Positions 1 to 7,883 of a stretch of 64,000 nt of DNA are shown piece by piece. How positions within the stretch are numbered: the stretch's first letter is position 1; each line of letters begins with the position of its first letter. This DNA comes from Lichenicoccus roseus (GTDB lineage: Bacteria; Pseudomonadota; Alphaproteobacteria; Acetobacterales; Acetobacteraceae), in assembly GCF_005844085.1 (NCBI RefSeq), contig NZ_VCDI01000004.1, forward strand, positions 62,001 to 126,000. The letters run 5' to 3'. A program made the position numbers and the translations under genes. Below the pieces are notes generated by a model, which was not told where the DNA came from, did not search any database, and worked only from the letters and a program-made list of their open reading frames with translations.

Positions 1-2
1 CC

Positions 3-218
3 TCGGCCAACTTCGTGTTCGTCCGCCATCCGCACCATGACGGCGCGGCGCTGGCGGTGGCGCTGCGGGAGCGTGCGGTGCTGGTGCGCCACTTCGCCAG
101 GCCGCGCGTCTCGCCGTACCTGCGCATCACCATCGGCACCGACACGCAATCCGACCGACTACTGGCGGCGCTGGCGGACATCCTTGCCCGCAACCAGCCC
201 CGGGCGGCGGCCGGCTGA
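3..218 (+). CDS. hisC: Histidinol-phosphate aminotransferase-like protein, C-terminal fragment
   Basis: This is the 3' end of a gene cut by the left window edge; the frame is open from base 3 and stops with TGA at 216-218, giving 71 residues. The pattern S-A-N-F-V-F-V near the edge, then LRER-x-VLVRHF and YLRITIGT, is typical of the C-terminal small domain of HisC, a PLP-dependent class I/II aminotransferase of histidine biosynthesis. The Arg in YLRITIGT corresponds to the substrate-carboxylate-binding Arg of the fold. The Lys that binds PLP lies outside the window, so an aromatic or other HisC-like aminotransferase cannot be excluded. The next gene starts 70 bases downstream on the same strand. 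Confidence 0.75.
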   Translation, partial: SANFVFVRHPHHDGAALAVALRERAVLVRHFARPRVSPYLRITIGTDTQSDRLLAALADILARNQPRAAAG

Positions 219-287
219 GGCGCCCGGCGCTTCCCACTCCCGGCCCGGCGTCGTAATCCTGCGCCGACGACTACGGGACACCTCGCC

Positions 288-473
288 ATGCGCGCATTCG
301 ATGGACAGCACTCCGACAACCAGCCGATCCGGCGCAATACCGCCGAGAAGCAGAAGCAGCTTCGCGAGCTGAAGGAGACCCTGGCCGGCATGAAGCCGCA
401 CGTGGCGCAGACCCTGCGCGACAGCGTCAGGAAGCGCATCAAGGAGCTCGAGGCCGAGCTGAAGACGCGCTGA
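288..473 (+). CDS. Small charged coiled-coil protein, unknown function
   Basis: A 61-residue, Lys/Arg/Glu-rich protein with no recognised domain. From about residue 17 it has regular spacing of Leu and charged residues (EKQKQLRELKETL, then KRIKELEAELK), which predicts one long amphipathic helix or short coiled coil. It has no signal peptide or membrane segment. It lies between the hisC-like gene and argS, 20 bases before the argS start, and probably shares a transcript with argS. The high charge suggests a cytoplasmic or nucleic-acid-associated small protein, but nothing in the sequence identifies the function. Confidence 0.55.
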   Translation: MRAFDGQHSDNQPIRRNTAEKQKQLRELKETLAGMKPHVAQTLRDSVRKRIKELEAELKTR

Positions 474-493
474 CCGGCTGCAGGGACACCGGC

Positions 494-2218
494 ATGACCG
501 CCTCGCTGACCCGGCGCGTCGACGAGCTGCTGGCCGGGGCGTTCGCCGCCTGCGGCCTGCCGACCGAGACCGCGCGGGCATCACGTGCCTCGCGGCCGGA
601 GCTGGCCGACCTGCAATGCAACGGCGTGATGCCGCTGGCCAAGGCCGCCGGCCGCAATCCGCGTGAGCTTGCCGCCGCGATCGCGACCGCCCTCGGCGAG
701 CGGGCCGAATTCGACGAGGTCGGCGTCGCCGGTCCCGGCTTCCTGAACCTGCGCCTGTCCGCCGGCTTCCTCGCCGAATGCGCGGCGGCGCAGGCGTCAG
801 ACCATGCCCATGCCGGCATCGAGCAGGTCGACACCGGCCTGGTGATGCTGGATTTCGGCGGCCCGAACGTCGCCAAGCCGCTGCATGTCGGCCATCTGCG
901 CACGCTGGTGATCGGCGAGAGCCTGCGCCGCATCCTCGACGCGCAGGGCGTGCGTACCCTGTCCGACACCCATCTCGGCGATTGGGGCCTGCAGATGGGC
1001 ATGCTGCTGTCGGAGCTGCGCCTGCGGTTTCCCGACCAGCCGCCGGGCACCTTGCCGCCGCTCACCGAGCACGACCTGCAGGTGCTGTATCCGGAGGCGG
1101 CTGCCGCCTGCCGCGCCGATCCCGCCCGCATGGACGCGGCGCGCGCCGCCACCGCCGCGCTGCAGGCCGGCGACCCGGATGCATACAAGGTGTGGTCGGA
1201 GCTGCGCCGGATCTCGCTCGAGGCGCAGACGCGCGACTTCGACCTGCTGGGCGCGCATTTCGACCTGCTGCTGGGCGAGAGCGACGTGCAGCCACTGATC
1301 CCCGGCATGATCGCCGACCTGCGCGAGCGCGGCATCGCGGTGGAGAGCGAGGGCGCGCTGATCGTCGAGGTGGCGACGCCCGACGAAGCCAAGCCGATGC
1401 CGCCGCTGCTGCTGGCGAAGTCGGACGGCGCTGCACTCTATGCGACCACGGACGTGGCGACGCTGCTGGCGCGCAAGCGCGAGCACGATCCGGCGCGCAT
1501 CATCTATGTGGTGGACCAGCGCCAGGCGCTGCATTTCGAGCAGGTGTTCCGCGCCGCCCGGCGGGCTGGCTACGCCGATGGCATCGAGCTGATCCATGCC
1601 GGCTACGGCACCGTGAACGGCCCCGACGGCAAGCCGTACAAGACCCGCGAGGGCAATGCCGCGCAGTTGTCCGACCTGCTCGGCGATGCGATCGAGCGGG
1701 CGGCGGAGCGGCTGCCGGAAACCACCCCGGATGCCGAGCGCGAGACGCTCGCCCGCCTGGTCGGACTGGCGGCGGTGAAGTTCGCCGACCTCTCCTCGTT
1801 CCGTACCTCGGGCTACATCTTCGACGCTGAACGCATGGTCTCGTTCGAGGGCCGCACCGGGCCGTATGTGCAATATGCCTGCGTGCGCATCGGCTCGATC
1901 CTGGCAAAGGCCGCGTCGCAGGGGGCGAGTGCGGGACCGATCGCGGTGACGGCGCCGGCCGAGCGTGCGCTGGTGCTGGAATGCGCACGGCTGCCGGACG
2001 TGGTGGCATCCGCCAGCCGCAACCTCGCGCCCAACGAGATCGCCGACTACGTGTTCGCCCTCGCGCAAAGCTTCAGCCGCTTCTACAGCGAGTGCCCGGT
2101 GCTGGCAGCCGACACCGACGCCGAACGCGGCTCGCGGCTCGCGCTCTGCGCGCTGACAAGGATGGTGATGGAGAAGGCGCTCTGGCTGCTCGGCATTGCG
2201 GTGCCCGAGCGCATGTAG
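494..2218 (+). CDS. argS: Arginine--tRNA ligase
   Basis: Class I aminoacyl-tRNA synthetase that charges tRNA-Arg with arginine in the cytoplasm. The 574-residue length fits the family. The HIGH-type ATP-binding motif is HVGH at residues 131-134, preceded by GPNVAKPL. The KMSK-like loop is the degenerate KTREGN at residues 383-388, usual in ArgS. An N-terminal Arg-tRNA-synt_N-like segment precedes the Rossmann core, and the C-terminal DALR anticodon-binding domain begins around [11 protein letters not shown]. The ATG at 494 follows the small coiled-coil gene closely. About 230 bases without a clear gene separate it from the DoxX gene. Confidence 0.96.
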   Translation: MTASLTRRVDELLAGAFAACGLPTETARASRASRPELADLQCNGVMPLAKAAGRNPRELAAAIATALGERAEFDEVGVAGPGFLNLRLSAGFLAECAAAQASDHAHAGIEQVDTGLVMLDFGGPNVAKPLHVGHLRTLVIGESLRRILDAQGVRTLSDTHLGDWGLQMGMLLSELRLRFPDQPPGTLPPLTEHDLQVLYPEAAAACRADPARMDAARAATAALQAGDPDAYKVWSELRRISLEAQTRDFDLLGAHFDLLLGESDVQPLIPGMIADLRERGIAVESEGALIVEVATPDEAKPMPPLLLAKSDGAALYATTDVATLLARKREHDPARIIYVVDQRQALHFEQVFRAARRAGYADGIELIHAGYGTVNGPDGKPYKTREGNAAQLSDLLGDAIERAAERLPETTPDAERETLARLVGLAAVKFADLSSFRTSGYIFDAERMVSFEGRTGPYVQYACVRIGSILAKAASQGASAGPIAVTAPAERALVLECARLPDVVASASRNLAPNEIADYVFALAQSFSRFYSECPVLAADTDAERGSRLALCALTRMVMEKALWLLGIAVPERM

Positions 2219-2446
2219 CCCACCGGTGGTCGCGTCGGCGCGCCAGGACCGGGCATGCCTCGTCCATGCGTCGCGAGCCCATGCCATCGACGGGAAAGTC
2301 ATTCCCAAATAGCACCGGTAATCCCCGCAGCAGGCGCCGCGTAGCGTGGCGGCTGCACCGAGGGAGCGCCAAGCCGTGGAAAATCGTCGACCCAAGAATC
2401 ATCTGGCGTCGCCGGGCGATCTGCACCGCCCTGGATATGACGTGCC

Positions 2447-2890
2447 ATGACGGACATGCGCTTCCTCGACCTGCCGGCGCGCCTACTGATGTCGCTGCTG
2501 TTCCTGGTCTCGGGATACGGCAAGCTGTCCCAGAACGCCGGGACGCAGGCGTACATGCAGCTCCATGGCGTTCCTGGCCTGCTGTCCGTCCCTGCCGCGG
2601 CCTGGGAACTTGTCGCCGGGCTGTCGCTGCTGCTCGGACTCTGGATTCGTCCGCTCGCGATCCTGCTGGCCGGCTGGTGCGTGCTCACCGCGGTCATCTT
2701 CCACACCGCATTCACCGACCAGAACCAGTTGATGAACTTCCTCAAGAACATGACGATGGCGGGGGGCTTCCTGCTGATCGCGAGAGCCCGCCCGTCGGCG
2801 TTCAGCGTCGATGCGTGGCGGCTGGCGCGCAGGCCGGTGCCATTGCGTCCGGCGTCCACGGCGCTGCGCGGAGACGGCTCATGGGGATGA
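2447..2890 (+). CDS. DoxX family membrane protein
   Basis: A 147-residue membrane protein with four hydrophobic segments (about residues 6-23, 45-62, 64-86 and 98-112). The N-terminal pattern [15 protein letters not shown] and the later [20 protein letters not shown] are characteristic of DoxX/DUF417-like small integral membrane proteins, often linked to quinone or thiol redox chemistry. Its stop codon overlaps the start region of the quinone oxidoreductase by 10 bases, so the two are almost certainly one operon. The exact substrate is unknown. The C-terminal tail beyond residue 115 is Arg/Ala-rich and probably cytoplasmic. Confidence 0.85.
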   Translation: MTDMRFLDLPARLLMSLLFLVSGYGKLSQNAGTQAYMQLHGVPGLLSVPAAAWELVAGLSLLLGLWIRPLAILLAGWCVLTAVIFHTAFTDQNQLMNFLKNMTMAGGFLLIARARPSAFSVDAWRLARRPVPLRPASTALRGDGSWG

Positions 2891-3858
2891 TGAAGGCGGC
2901 GGTGGTCCGCGCGGCGGGGCCGCCGGAGGTCCTGCGCATCGAGACCGTTCCCATTCCGACCCCGAGCGCCGGCGAGGTCCTCATCCGGGTGAAGGCATTC
3001 GGGCTGAACCGGTCGGAGATGTTCACCCGGCAGGGACTGTCTCCCGACGTGCAGTTCCCACGGGTCCTTGGGATCGAGGCGGTCGGTTTGGTCGAGAGCG
3101 CGCCCGGCGGGGAGTTCAGGCAAGGGGAGACGGTGGCGACCGCGATGGGCGGGATGGGCCGGCAGTTCGATGGCGGCTACGCGGAATATACCAGGGTGCC
3201 TGCATCCCAGGTGCAGGCGATCGGAACCAGCCTGCCGTGGGAGACCCTCGGCGCGCTGCCGGAAATGCTGCAGACAGCCTGGGGCTCGCTGTTCAAGGCG
3301 CTCCGGCTGCAAGCCGGCGAGCGCCTGCTCATCCGCGGAGGCACCACCTCGGTGGGTCTGGCCGCCGCCGCCATCGCAAAGCGGCACGGCGCCCTGGTCA
3401 TGGCGACGACGCGCAAGCCGGGCAACGATGTGCTGCTGCGGCGCAGCGGTGTCGACCAGGTCTTTGTCGACACCGGAACGATCGCCGAACAGGTCAGGGA
3501 GGTCTGTCCGGGTGGCGCCGACAAGGTGCTGGAGATGATCGGGGCGACGACGCTGCGGGACTCCCTGCGCTGCGCCAGGCCGCGCGGCATCGTGTGCATG
3601 ACGGGCATGGTCGGCAACCGGTGGTCGCTGACGGATTTCAGCCCGATGGAGACGATTCCCACCTCCGTGTGCCTGACCACCTACGACGGCGGCTCGGAAG
3701 ATTTCATGCTGACGCCGCTCGACGAGTTGGCCCAGCAGATTGCCGGTGGCGAACTCCAGGTGCAGATCGGCCGGGTGTTCACCCTGGACGAGATCGCCGA
3801 GGCGCATCGCTGCATGGAAGACAACAAGGCCGGCGGCAAGATCGTCGTGACGACCTGA
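2881..3858 (+). CDS. Zinc-independent alcohol dehydrogenase / quinone oxidoreductase family protein
   Basis: A 325-residue medium-chain dehydrogenase/reductase. The N-terminal GroES-like domain begins [15 protein letters not shown] and carries [16 protein letters not shown], typical of the QOR (NADPH:quinone reductase) branch. The nucleotide-binding domain has [15 protein letters not shown] in place of the classical GxGxxG; the family predicts NADPH. The Cys/His ligands of zinc-dependent alcohol dehydrogenases are absent. Possible starts are ATG at 2881, 2887 or 2890; the first overlaps the end of the DoxX gene by 10 bases. It converges on the LysR gene with only two bases between the stop codons. 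Confidence 0.87.
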   Translation: MGMMKAAVVRAAGPPEVLRIETVPIPTPSAGEVLIRVKAFGLNRSEMFTRQGLSPDVQFPRVLGIEAVGLVESAPGGEFRQGETVATAMGGMGRQFDGGYAEYTRVPASQVQAIGTSLPWETLGALPEMLQTAWGSLFKALRLQAGERLLIRGGTTSVGLAAAAIAKRHGALVMATTRKPGNDVLLRRSGVDQVFVDTGTIAEQVREVCPGGADKVLEMIGATTLRDSLRCARPRGIVCMTGMVGNRWSLTDFSPMETIPTSVCLTTYDGGSEDFMLTPLDELAQQIAGGELQVQIGRVFTLDEIAEAHRCMEDNKAGGKIVVTT

Positions 3859-3860
3859 AC

Positions 3861-4772
3861 TCAGGTCGGCAGATCCGGAAAGATCGTCTGCACCATCGTG
3901 TAGGTGAAATCCTTGAAGACGCGGACCGGCAACGGCAGCCGCCTGGTGCCGAGATGCACCAGGCACAGGTCGAAGACCGGGAAGCGCCACTCCGGCATGA
4001 TCTCCACGAGCCTGCCGTCGCGCATGAGGTCGGGCTGCACGATCGGTGGCAGATCGCCGACGCCCTGGCCCGCCAGCAGGCCGGCGGTCACCCCGGCGAA
4101 GTCGTTGATGCCGAGGTGCGGCAGGAACGAGAAGGTCTGCGTCTCCGTGCTGCCGGCCCGCGAGAACACCCACCGGTGCTCCGGCTGCCAATGCGAGAAG
4201 GCAAGGATGCGGTGGTCCTGCAGATCCTCCGGCCGCCGCGGCGGTTCGCGGTGCGCGAGATAGGCGGGACTGGCCACGAGCTGGTGGCGGTAGGTCAGGA
4301 TGCGGCGCGCGATCAGCGCCGAATCGCGCATCGGGCCGACATGGAACGAAAGATCGACGCCGTCGGCGATATGATCGATGGTGCGCTCGGTGATCATGAC
4401 CTGCACGCGCACGTCCGGATAGGACGCCTGGAACGCACCGATCAGCGGCATCAGCAGCGAGTCCGAGATGCTGGGTGGCGCAGACAGCCGCAGCGTGCCG
4501 GCAACCCGGGACAACTGGTTGGAGACGTGACCGTCCAGGGCCTCGGCGATCTCCATGATACGCAGCGCGTGCTCGAAGACGTCGGCGCCGACTTCGGTCA
4601 GGCGCAGGTTGCGCGTGGAACGTTCCAGCAGCCTGGTTCCGAGCTGGTCTTCCAGATCCGCGACGCGCCGGCTCACCGTCGAGACCGGGATCTTGAGCCG
4701 TCGTGCCGCCTGCGAGAAGCTACGTGCCTCTATGACCTTGGCGAACACGATCAGGGCGTTCAGATCGGGCAT
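3861..4772 (-). CDS. LysR family transcriptional regulator
   Basis: A 303-residue LTTR. The winged helix-turn-helix at residues 1-62 includes IVFAKVIEARSFSQAARRL and the recognition-helix region VSTVSRRVADLE; the effector-binding type 2 periplasmic-binding fold follows. It resembles the LTTR subgroup (AaeR/DmlR-like) whose members often control oxidoreductases. It lies tail-to-tail with the quinone oxidoreductase and downstream of the minus-strand SnoaL-like gene, so it is not in the usual divergent arrangement with a target. Targets could be the DoxX/quinone reductase pair or the SnoaL-like genes; this is inference from proximity only. Confidence 0.9.
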   Translation of the reverse strand: MPDLNALIVFAKVIEARSFSQAARRLKIPVSTVSRRVADLEDQLGTRLLERSTRNLRLTEVGADVFEHALRIMEIAEALDGHVSNQLSRVAGTLRLSAPPSISDSLLMPLIGAFQASYPDVRVQVMITERTIDHIADGVDLSFHVGPMRDSALIARRILTYRHQLVASPAYLAHREPPRRPEDLQDHRILAFSHWQPEHRWVFSRAGSTETQTFSFLPHLGINDFAGVTAGLLAGQGVGDLPPIVQPDLMRDGRLVEIMPEWRFPVFDLCLVHLGTRRLPLPVRVFKDFTYTMVQTIFPDLPT

Positions 4773-4867
4773 GCGCCTATGCTCTCCTCGAAACTACATG
4801 GCTGCCCGCGGGCGCCGCCTGGATCGTGGAGCAGCTCCCGACCACATGGAAGCCTGTCAGCTGGCGC

Positions 4868-5329
4868 TCAGACCTCGATCTCGTTGCCGTCCGGATCGCT
4901 CGCAATCGTCCAGCTGCCGCCGCGACGGAACGATTTCGCGGTTGCGAAACTGTCTTCCATGAATTGCAGGAAGTGACAGACACCGCCGCTCGCCTTGCAC
5001 AGCATCGCGAATGGCGACGTGACGGTCTGCGACAGCACCACAGACTCGTACGTGAAGCGTCCGAAGATCGCAGCGTTCTCGCCATCGTCCAGCTCGCTCT
5101 CGATCCGGAAGTCGACGACCTTCCAGTAATGTCCGACATCCACGAATGTCCGCACGATCGCCTCCGGGCCCTGGGAGGTACCGCACCAGGGCATGATGCG
5201 CCGGAGGTCGGGATCGTCATGGCTTAGCGAAACATACGTCACGTCCGGCGTCACCAGGGACCGCACGTGCTCCAGGTTCTTTGGATCGGCAAGGATGGAC
5301 CGGACGATTTCGAGCGCGCTCCTGGTCAT
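4868..5329 (-). CDS. SnoaL-like / NTF2-fold protein
   Basis: A 153-residue protein of the NTF2-like superfamily, judged by MTRSALEIVRSIL, then VTPDVTYVSL, the acidic EAIVRTFVDVGHYW segment and FGRFTYESVV. Such proteins are small cone-shaped folds acting as isomerases, hydrolases or ligand carriers; the reaction here cannot be read from sequence. The ATG at 5329 is chosen because the longer upstream frame has low coding character. It is transcribed divergently from another NTF2-fold gene starting at 5528, with a perfect 11-bp inverted repeat in the shared promoter region. The LysR gene lies 95 bases downstream on the same strand. Confidence 0.75.
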   Translation of the reverse strand: MTRSALEIVRSILADPKNLEHVRSLVTPDVTYVSLSHDDPDLRRIMPWCGTSQGPEAIVRTFVDVGHYWKVVDFRIESELDDGENAAIFGRFTYESVVLSQTVTSPFAMLCKASGGVCHFLQFMEDSFATAKSFRRGGSWTIASDPDGNEIEV

Positions 5330-5413
5330 GGATTGCGGTCTCTCCAGGTTATGCGTCCGCGGGCCGATGCACCGCGGAGAGCGCGCATCGAAGCCTGGCT
5401 GCGGTGCCGGAGG

Positions 5414-5456
5414 TAGCCGCCAAAGCTGGAAATGACCTTCCCGGATTTGGCGGCTA
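5414..5456. promoter_or_regulatory. Perfect 11-bp inverted repeat in divergent promoter region
   Basis: TAGCCGCCAAA at 5414-5424 and its exact reverse complement TTTGGCGGCTA at 5446-5456 are separated by 21 bases, a centre-to-centre distance of 32 bp or about three helical turns. It sits between two divergent SnoaL/DUF4440-type genes, so a dimeric regulator binding both arms is plausible. A cruciform or RNA hairpin is the alternative reading. The regulator is not identified; the nearby LysR protein at 3861-4772 is a candidate by proximity only. Confidence 0.5.
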
Positions 5457-5527
5457 ACGCTCCGGATGCGGACGACGTAGCGGTTGTGCCACGGCAGAAA
5501 GCTGCGATGGACCGGAAGGTGACTGCG

Positions 5528-6028
5528 ATGAACATCAGACCGCTGCTGGGCGCAGCACTCGGCGCCCTGGCTGCAACGACGCTCTGCCTGGTGTCTGGCA
5601 GCGTCACGCCCACGGCGGCGCGCGCCGCGACCGCGTCGGCTAGATCCGGCATCGAGCACACGATGGCGGCCTACAACGTGGCGCTGAATGGCGGCGACAC
5701 GCGGGCCGTGCTGCCGCTCTACACGCCGGACGGCGTCTTCATGGCACCGTACAGCCAGTCCTTCGTCGGCCGGGATGCGATCAGGACCGCCTACGACAGG
5801 GTATTTTCGGAACTGAAGTTCGACGTGAAGTTCCATATCGCCGAGATCGTCACGATGGCGCCGCGCTGGGCGTTCGTGCGAACCAACTCCGCCGGCGAGA
5901 CACTGCATCACTCGACCGGAAGCCGCACGTCGGAAGCCAACCAGGAACTGTTCCTGCTGGAAAAGAGCGACGACGGCGTCTGGCGCATCGCGCGCTACAG
6001 CTTCTCGCCGACCAACCCGCCTGGCTGA
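5528..6028 (+). CDS. Exported SgcJ/EcaC-type (DUF4440) NTF2-fold protein
   Basis: A 166-residue protein starting at ATG 5528, preceded by a GGAAGG-type ribosome site. An in-frame ATG at 5432 also exists, but only the 5528 start puts a signal peptide at the N-terminus: MNIRPLLGAALGALAATTL followed by an Ala-rich cleavage region near residues 28-35. The mature part shows the DUF4440/SgcJ pattern IEHTMAAYNVALNGGD, LYTPDGVFMAP, FVGRDAIRTAYDRVF, and ends WRIARYSFSPTNPPG. Members are small ketosteroid-isomerase-like proteins of mostly unknown reaction. It is divergent from a second NTF2-fold gene (4868-5329). Confidence 0.78.
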   Translation: MNIRPLLGAALGALAATTLCLVSGSVTPTAARAATASARSGIEHTMAAYNVALNGGDTRAVLPLYTPDGVFMAPYSQSFVGRDAIRTAYDRVFSELKFDVKFHIAEIVTMAPRWAFVRTNSAGETLHHSTGSRTSEANQELFLLEKSDDGVWRIARYSFSPTNPPG

Positions 6029-6049
6029 ACCGGCATCCGCGGGGGTCGC

Positions 6050-7774
6050 CTACCGCAGCGCAAGCGACGCCAGCAGGGCCAACGCCAGCAGTGCGCTAAC
6101 GATCTGCCAGGTGCGCAGCGGGTCGCGTGCGAGCAGCGGCACGCGCTCGGGCGGGCGGGCCTGCAGATCCGCCTCGCCATGCTCCAGCGCGAACAGCAGC
6201 TCGATCGCATCGCCGGGCCGGTCGGCGGGGGCCACCGCAACCGCCCGCATCACCACGCGGTCCAGCCACGGCGGCAGGTCCGGCCGCAGCTTGAGCAGCG
6301 GTCGCGGCGTGGCGAAGCGCGGGTTCGAGAACGGTTCGATCTCGCCGTAGGGATAGTCGCCGGTGAAGGTCCGGTACAGCGTCACCCCGAGCGCATAGAT
6401 GTCGGTGGCGATGCTCCCCGCGTCCCGCCCGGCAAGCATCTCCGGAGCCCGGAAGCTGGCGGTGCCCGGCGCGACAGCGGCCGCCGGCGCTTCCTCCTCC
6501 GCTTCCAGGCGGGGCAGCCGGGCGACGCCGAAATCGATCAGCCGCAGGCCGCCGCCCCCGGTCAGCACGATGTTCTCCGGCTTGATGTCGCGATGGATCA
6601 CGCCGGCCCGGTGCAGCGCAGCCACCGCCTTGCACAGCCTGGCGCCGATCGCGATGCCCTCCGGCGCCGATACCCGCGGCGGCCGGCTCAGCCGGCGTTC
6701 CAGGGTCTCGCCGGCATAGAACGGCATCGCCACGTAGAGCACGCTGCGCCGCTCGGGCGGCAGGTCGATCACCTCGCCCAGCCACGGGCTGCGCACCGAT
6801 GAGCCGATCCAGGCCTCGCGCGCCAGGGCGGACAGCAGCAAGGGGTCGACCTGCCGGGGCATCTTGAGCACGAGGGTCGATCCCTCGGCCTGGGTGTCGC
6901 GCGCGACGAACACGCGCGTGTCGCGGCCGGCCGGGAGCGCCCGTTCAAGCCGGTAGCCGTCGATGGAGTCTCCGGCGCTCAACTCGGGCGCGCACGGCAA
7001 CCCCGCCAGGCCGGCAGCAAGATCGTCCTGCCCGGCCGCTGGCAGCGACAGCACGTCGAGCACGCAGGCGGTGAGGTTGTCGGTGCTGCCGGCCGTCTCG
7101 GCGGCACGCACCAGCCGCGAGGCCGCCCGGTCCGGTGCATCGCTCGCCAGCAGCCGCGCGATGTCGCCGTCGCGCAGGACCCCGTGGATGCCGTCGCTGC
7201 ACAGCATGTAGCGGTCGCCGTCCTGCGCCGGCACTGCCTCGCAGCCGACGGCAAGATCCGGCTGCAGGCCGATCGCCCGGGTCAGGATGTGCCCGCGTCC
7301 GGCCCCGGACAGGACGTCGTCGCTGGTCAGGCGCTGCAGGGTTCCGGCCCTCAATCGATAGAGCCGGCTGTCGCCGACATGCACCACGAAGGCTTGCCGG
7401 CCGCGCAGCACCAGTGCGGTGAAGGTGCAGGCCATGGCTTCCAGTTCGGCATCGACCCGACCGATGGCATGGATCCAGCGATTGACCGGATCGATGGCGC
7501 GGCCGACGGCATGGCGCACACCGAGCGCCTGGCTTTGCGCCAGGAAGCCATCCAGGAACAGGCGCACCGCCAGTTCGGCAGCGACCCGGCCGCCACGATG
7601 GCCGCCCACCCCATCGGCGACGACCGCCACCGCCAGGGCGGTGTCGTTCGGCCCGTCCGACTGGCTCACTTCCTGCAAAGCGGCAGCCGGCGAGACGGCG
7701 ACGTAATCCTCGTTGCGGTCCCGCTTGCCGACCTCGGAACAGAACCCTGCCTGCAGCCTCATCATTCCGCCCAC
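6050..7774 (-). CDS. Bifunctional PP2C protein phosphatase / Ser-Thr protein kinase
   Basis: A 574-residue fusion. Residues ~5-235 form a PP2C phosphatase with RDRNEDY, VVADGVGGHRGG and CSDGIHG metal-binding motifs. A Hanks-type kinase follows (~255-530), with VLKMPR (ATP Lys), HRDIKPENIVL (catalytic loop), DFGVARL (DFG) and FRAPEML. A single hydrophobic segment near the C-terminus (WQIVSALLALALLASLAL) would tether it to the inner membrane with both enzymes in the cytoplasm. The frame opens at GTG 7774, with ATG at 7765 and 7762 as alternatives. It is divergent from narK; kinase genes of this type are known beside nitrate-assimilation genes in other proteobacteria, which suggests control of nitrate uptake or reduction. 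Confidence 0.92.
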   Translation of the reverse strand: MGGMMRLQAGFCSEVGKRDRNEDYVAVSPAAALQEVSQSDGPNDTALAVAVVADGVGGHRGGRVAAELAVRLFLDGFLAQSQALGVRHAVGRAIDPVNRWIHAIGRVDAELEAMACTFTALVLRGRQAFVVHVGDSRLYRLRAGTLQRLTSDDVLSGAGRGHILTRAIGLQPDLAVGCEAVPAQDGDRYMLCSDGIHGVLRDGDIARLLASDAPDRAASRLVRAAETAGSTDNLTACVLDVLSLPAAGQDDLAAGLAGLPCAPELSAGDSIDGYRLERALPAGRDTRVFVARDTQAEGSTLVLKMPRQVDPLLLSALAREAWIGSSVRSPWLGEVIDLPPERRSVLYVAMPFYAGETLERRLSRPPRVSAPEGIAIGARLCKAVAALHRAGVIHRDIKPENIVLTGGGGLRLIDFGVARLPRLEAEEEAPAAAVAPGTASFRAPEMLAGRDAGSIATDIYALGVTLYRTFTGDYPYGEIEPFSNPRFATPRPLLKLRPDLPPWLDRVVMRAVAVAPADRPGDAIELLFALEHGEADLQARPPERVPLLARDPLRTWQIVSALLALALLASLALR

Positions 7775-7816
7775 AATATAGGCAGACTCTTATTTCTCTG
7801 AAGTCTCTTGTCAAAT

Positions 7817-7863
7817 CTGCACGGCGGCAGTGCAATGGCGCTGGTCAGAAGTCGCAGCCTGAC
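7817..7863 (+). promoter_or_regulatory. Candidate structured leader upstream of narK
   Basis: Two small inverted repeats precede narK. CTGC/GCAG at 7817-7830 encloses the hexaloop ACGGCG, which has A at position 1 and G at position 4 as in ANTAR-binding hairpins of NasT/NasR-type antiterminators. GTCAG at 7844-7848 pairs with CTGAC at 7859-7863. The stems are only 4-5 bp and the second loop is 10 bases, so the match is weak. No nasT or nasS gene is in the window. Confidence 0.22.
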
Positions 7864-7883
7864 ACCGCCAGCGAGGCTCCCTG

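Noticed and set aside
2219-2230. CCACCGGTGG palindrome just after argS as a terminator.
   Set aside because: It has no loop and no following T-run, so it does not form a usual intrinsic terminator.
2073-2426. 117-codon minus-strand frame spanning the argS end and the gap before the DoxX gene.
   Set aside because: Mostly antisense to argS, with no recognisable motif; the part in the gap alone is too short to support.
6323-6337. A second exact GTTC-N7-GTTC (LexA-type) match.
   Set aside because: It lies inside the coding sequence of the PP2C-kinase gene, far from any start, and is of the kind expected by chance once or twice in 64 kb. It was kept as a caution for the helicase site.
7818-7834. 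Possible sigma-54 promoter (GCAC ... TGCA) upstream of narK.
   Set aside because: The distance between the GG-like and GC elements is two bases too long and the -24 GG is missing.
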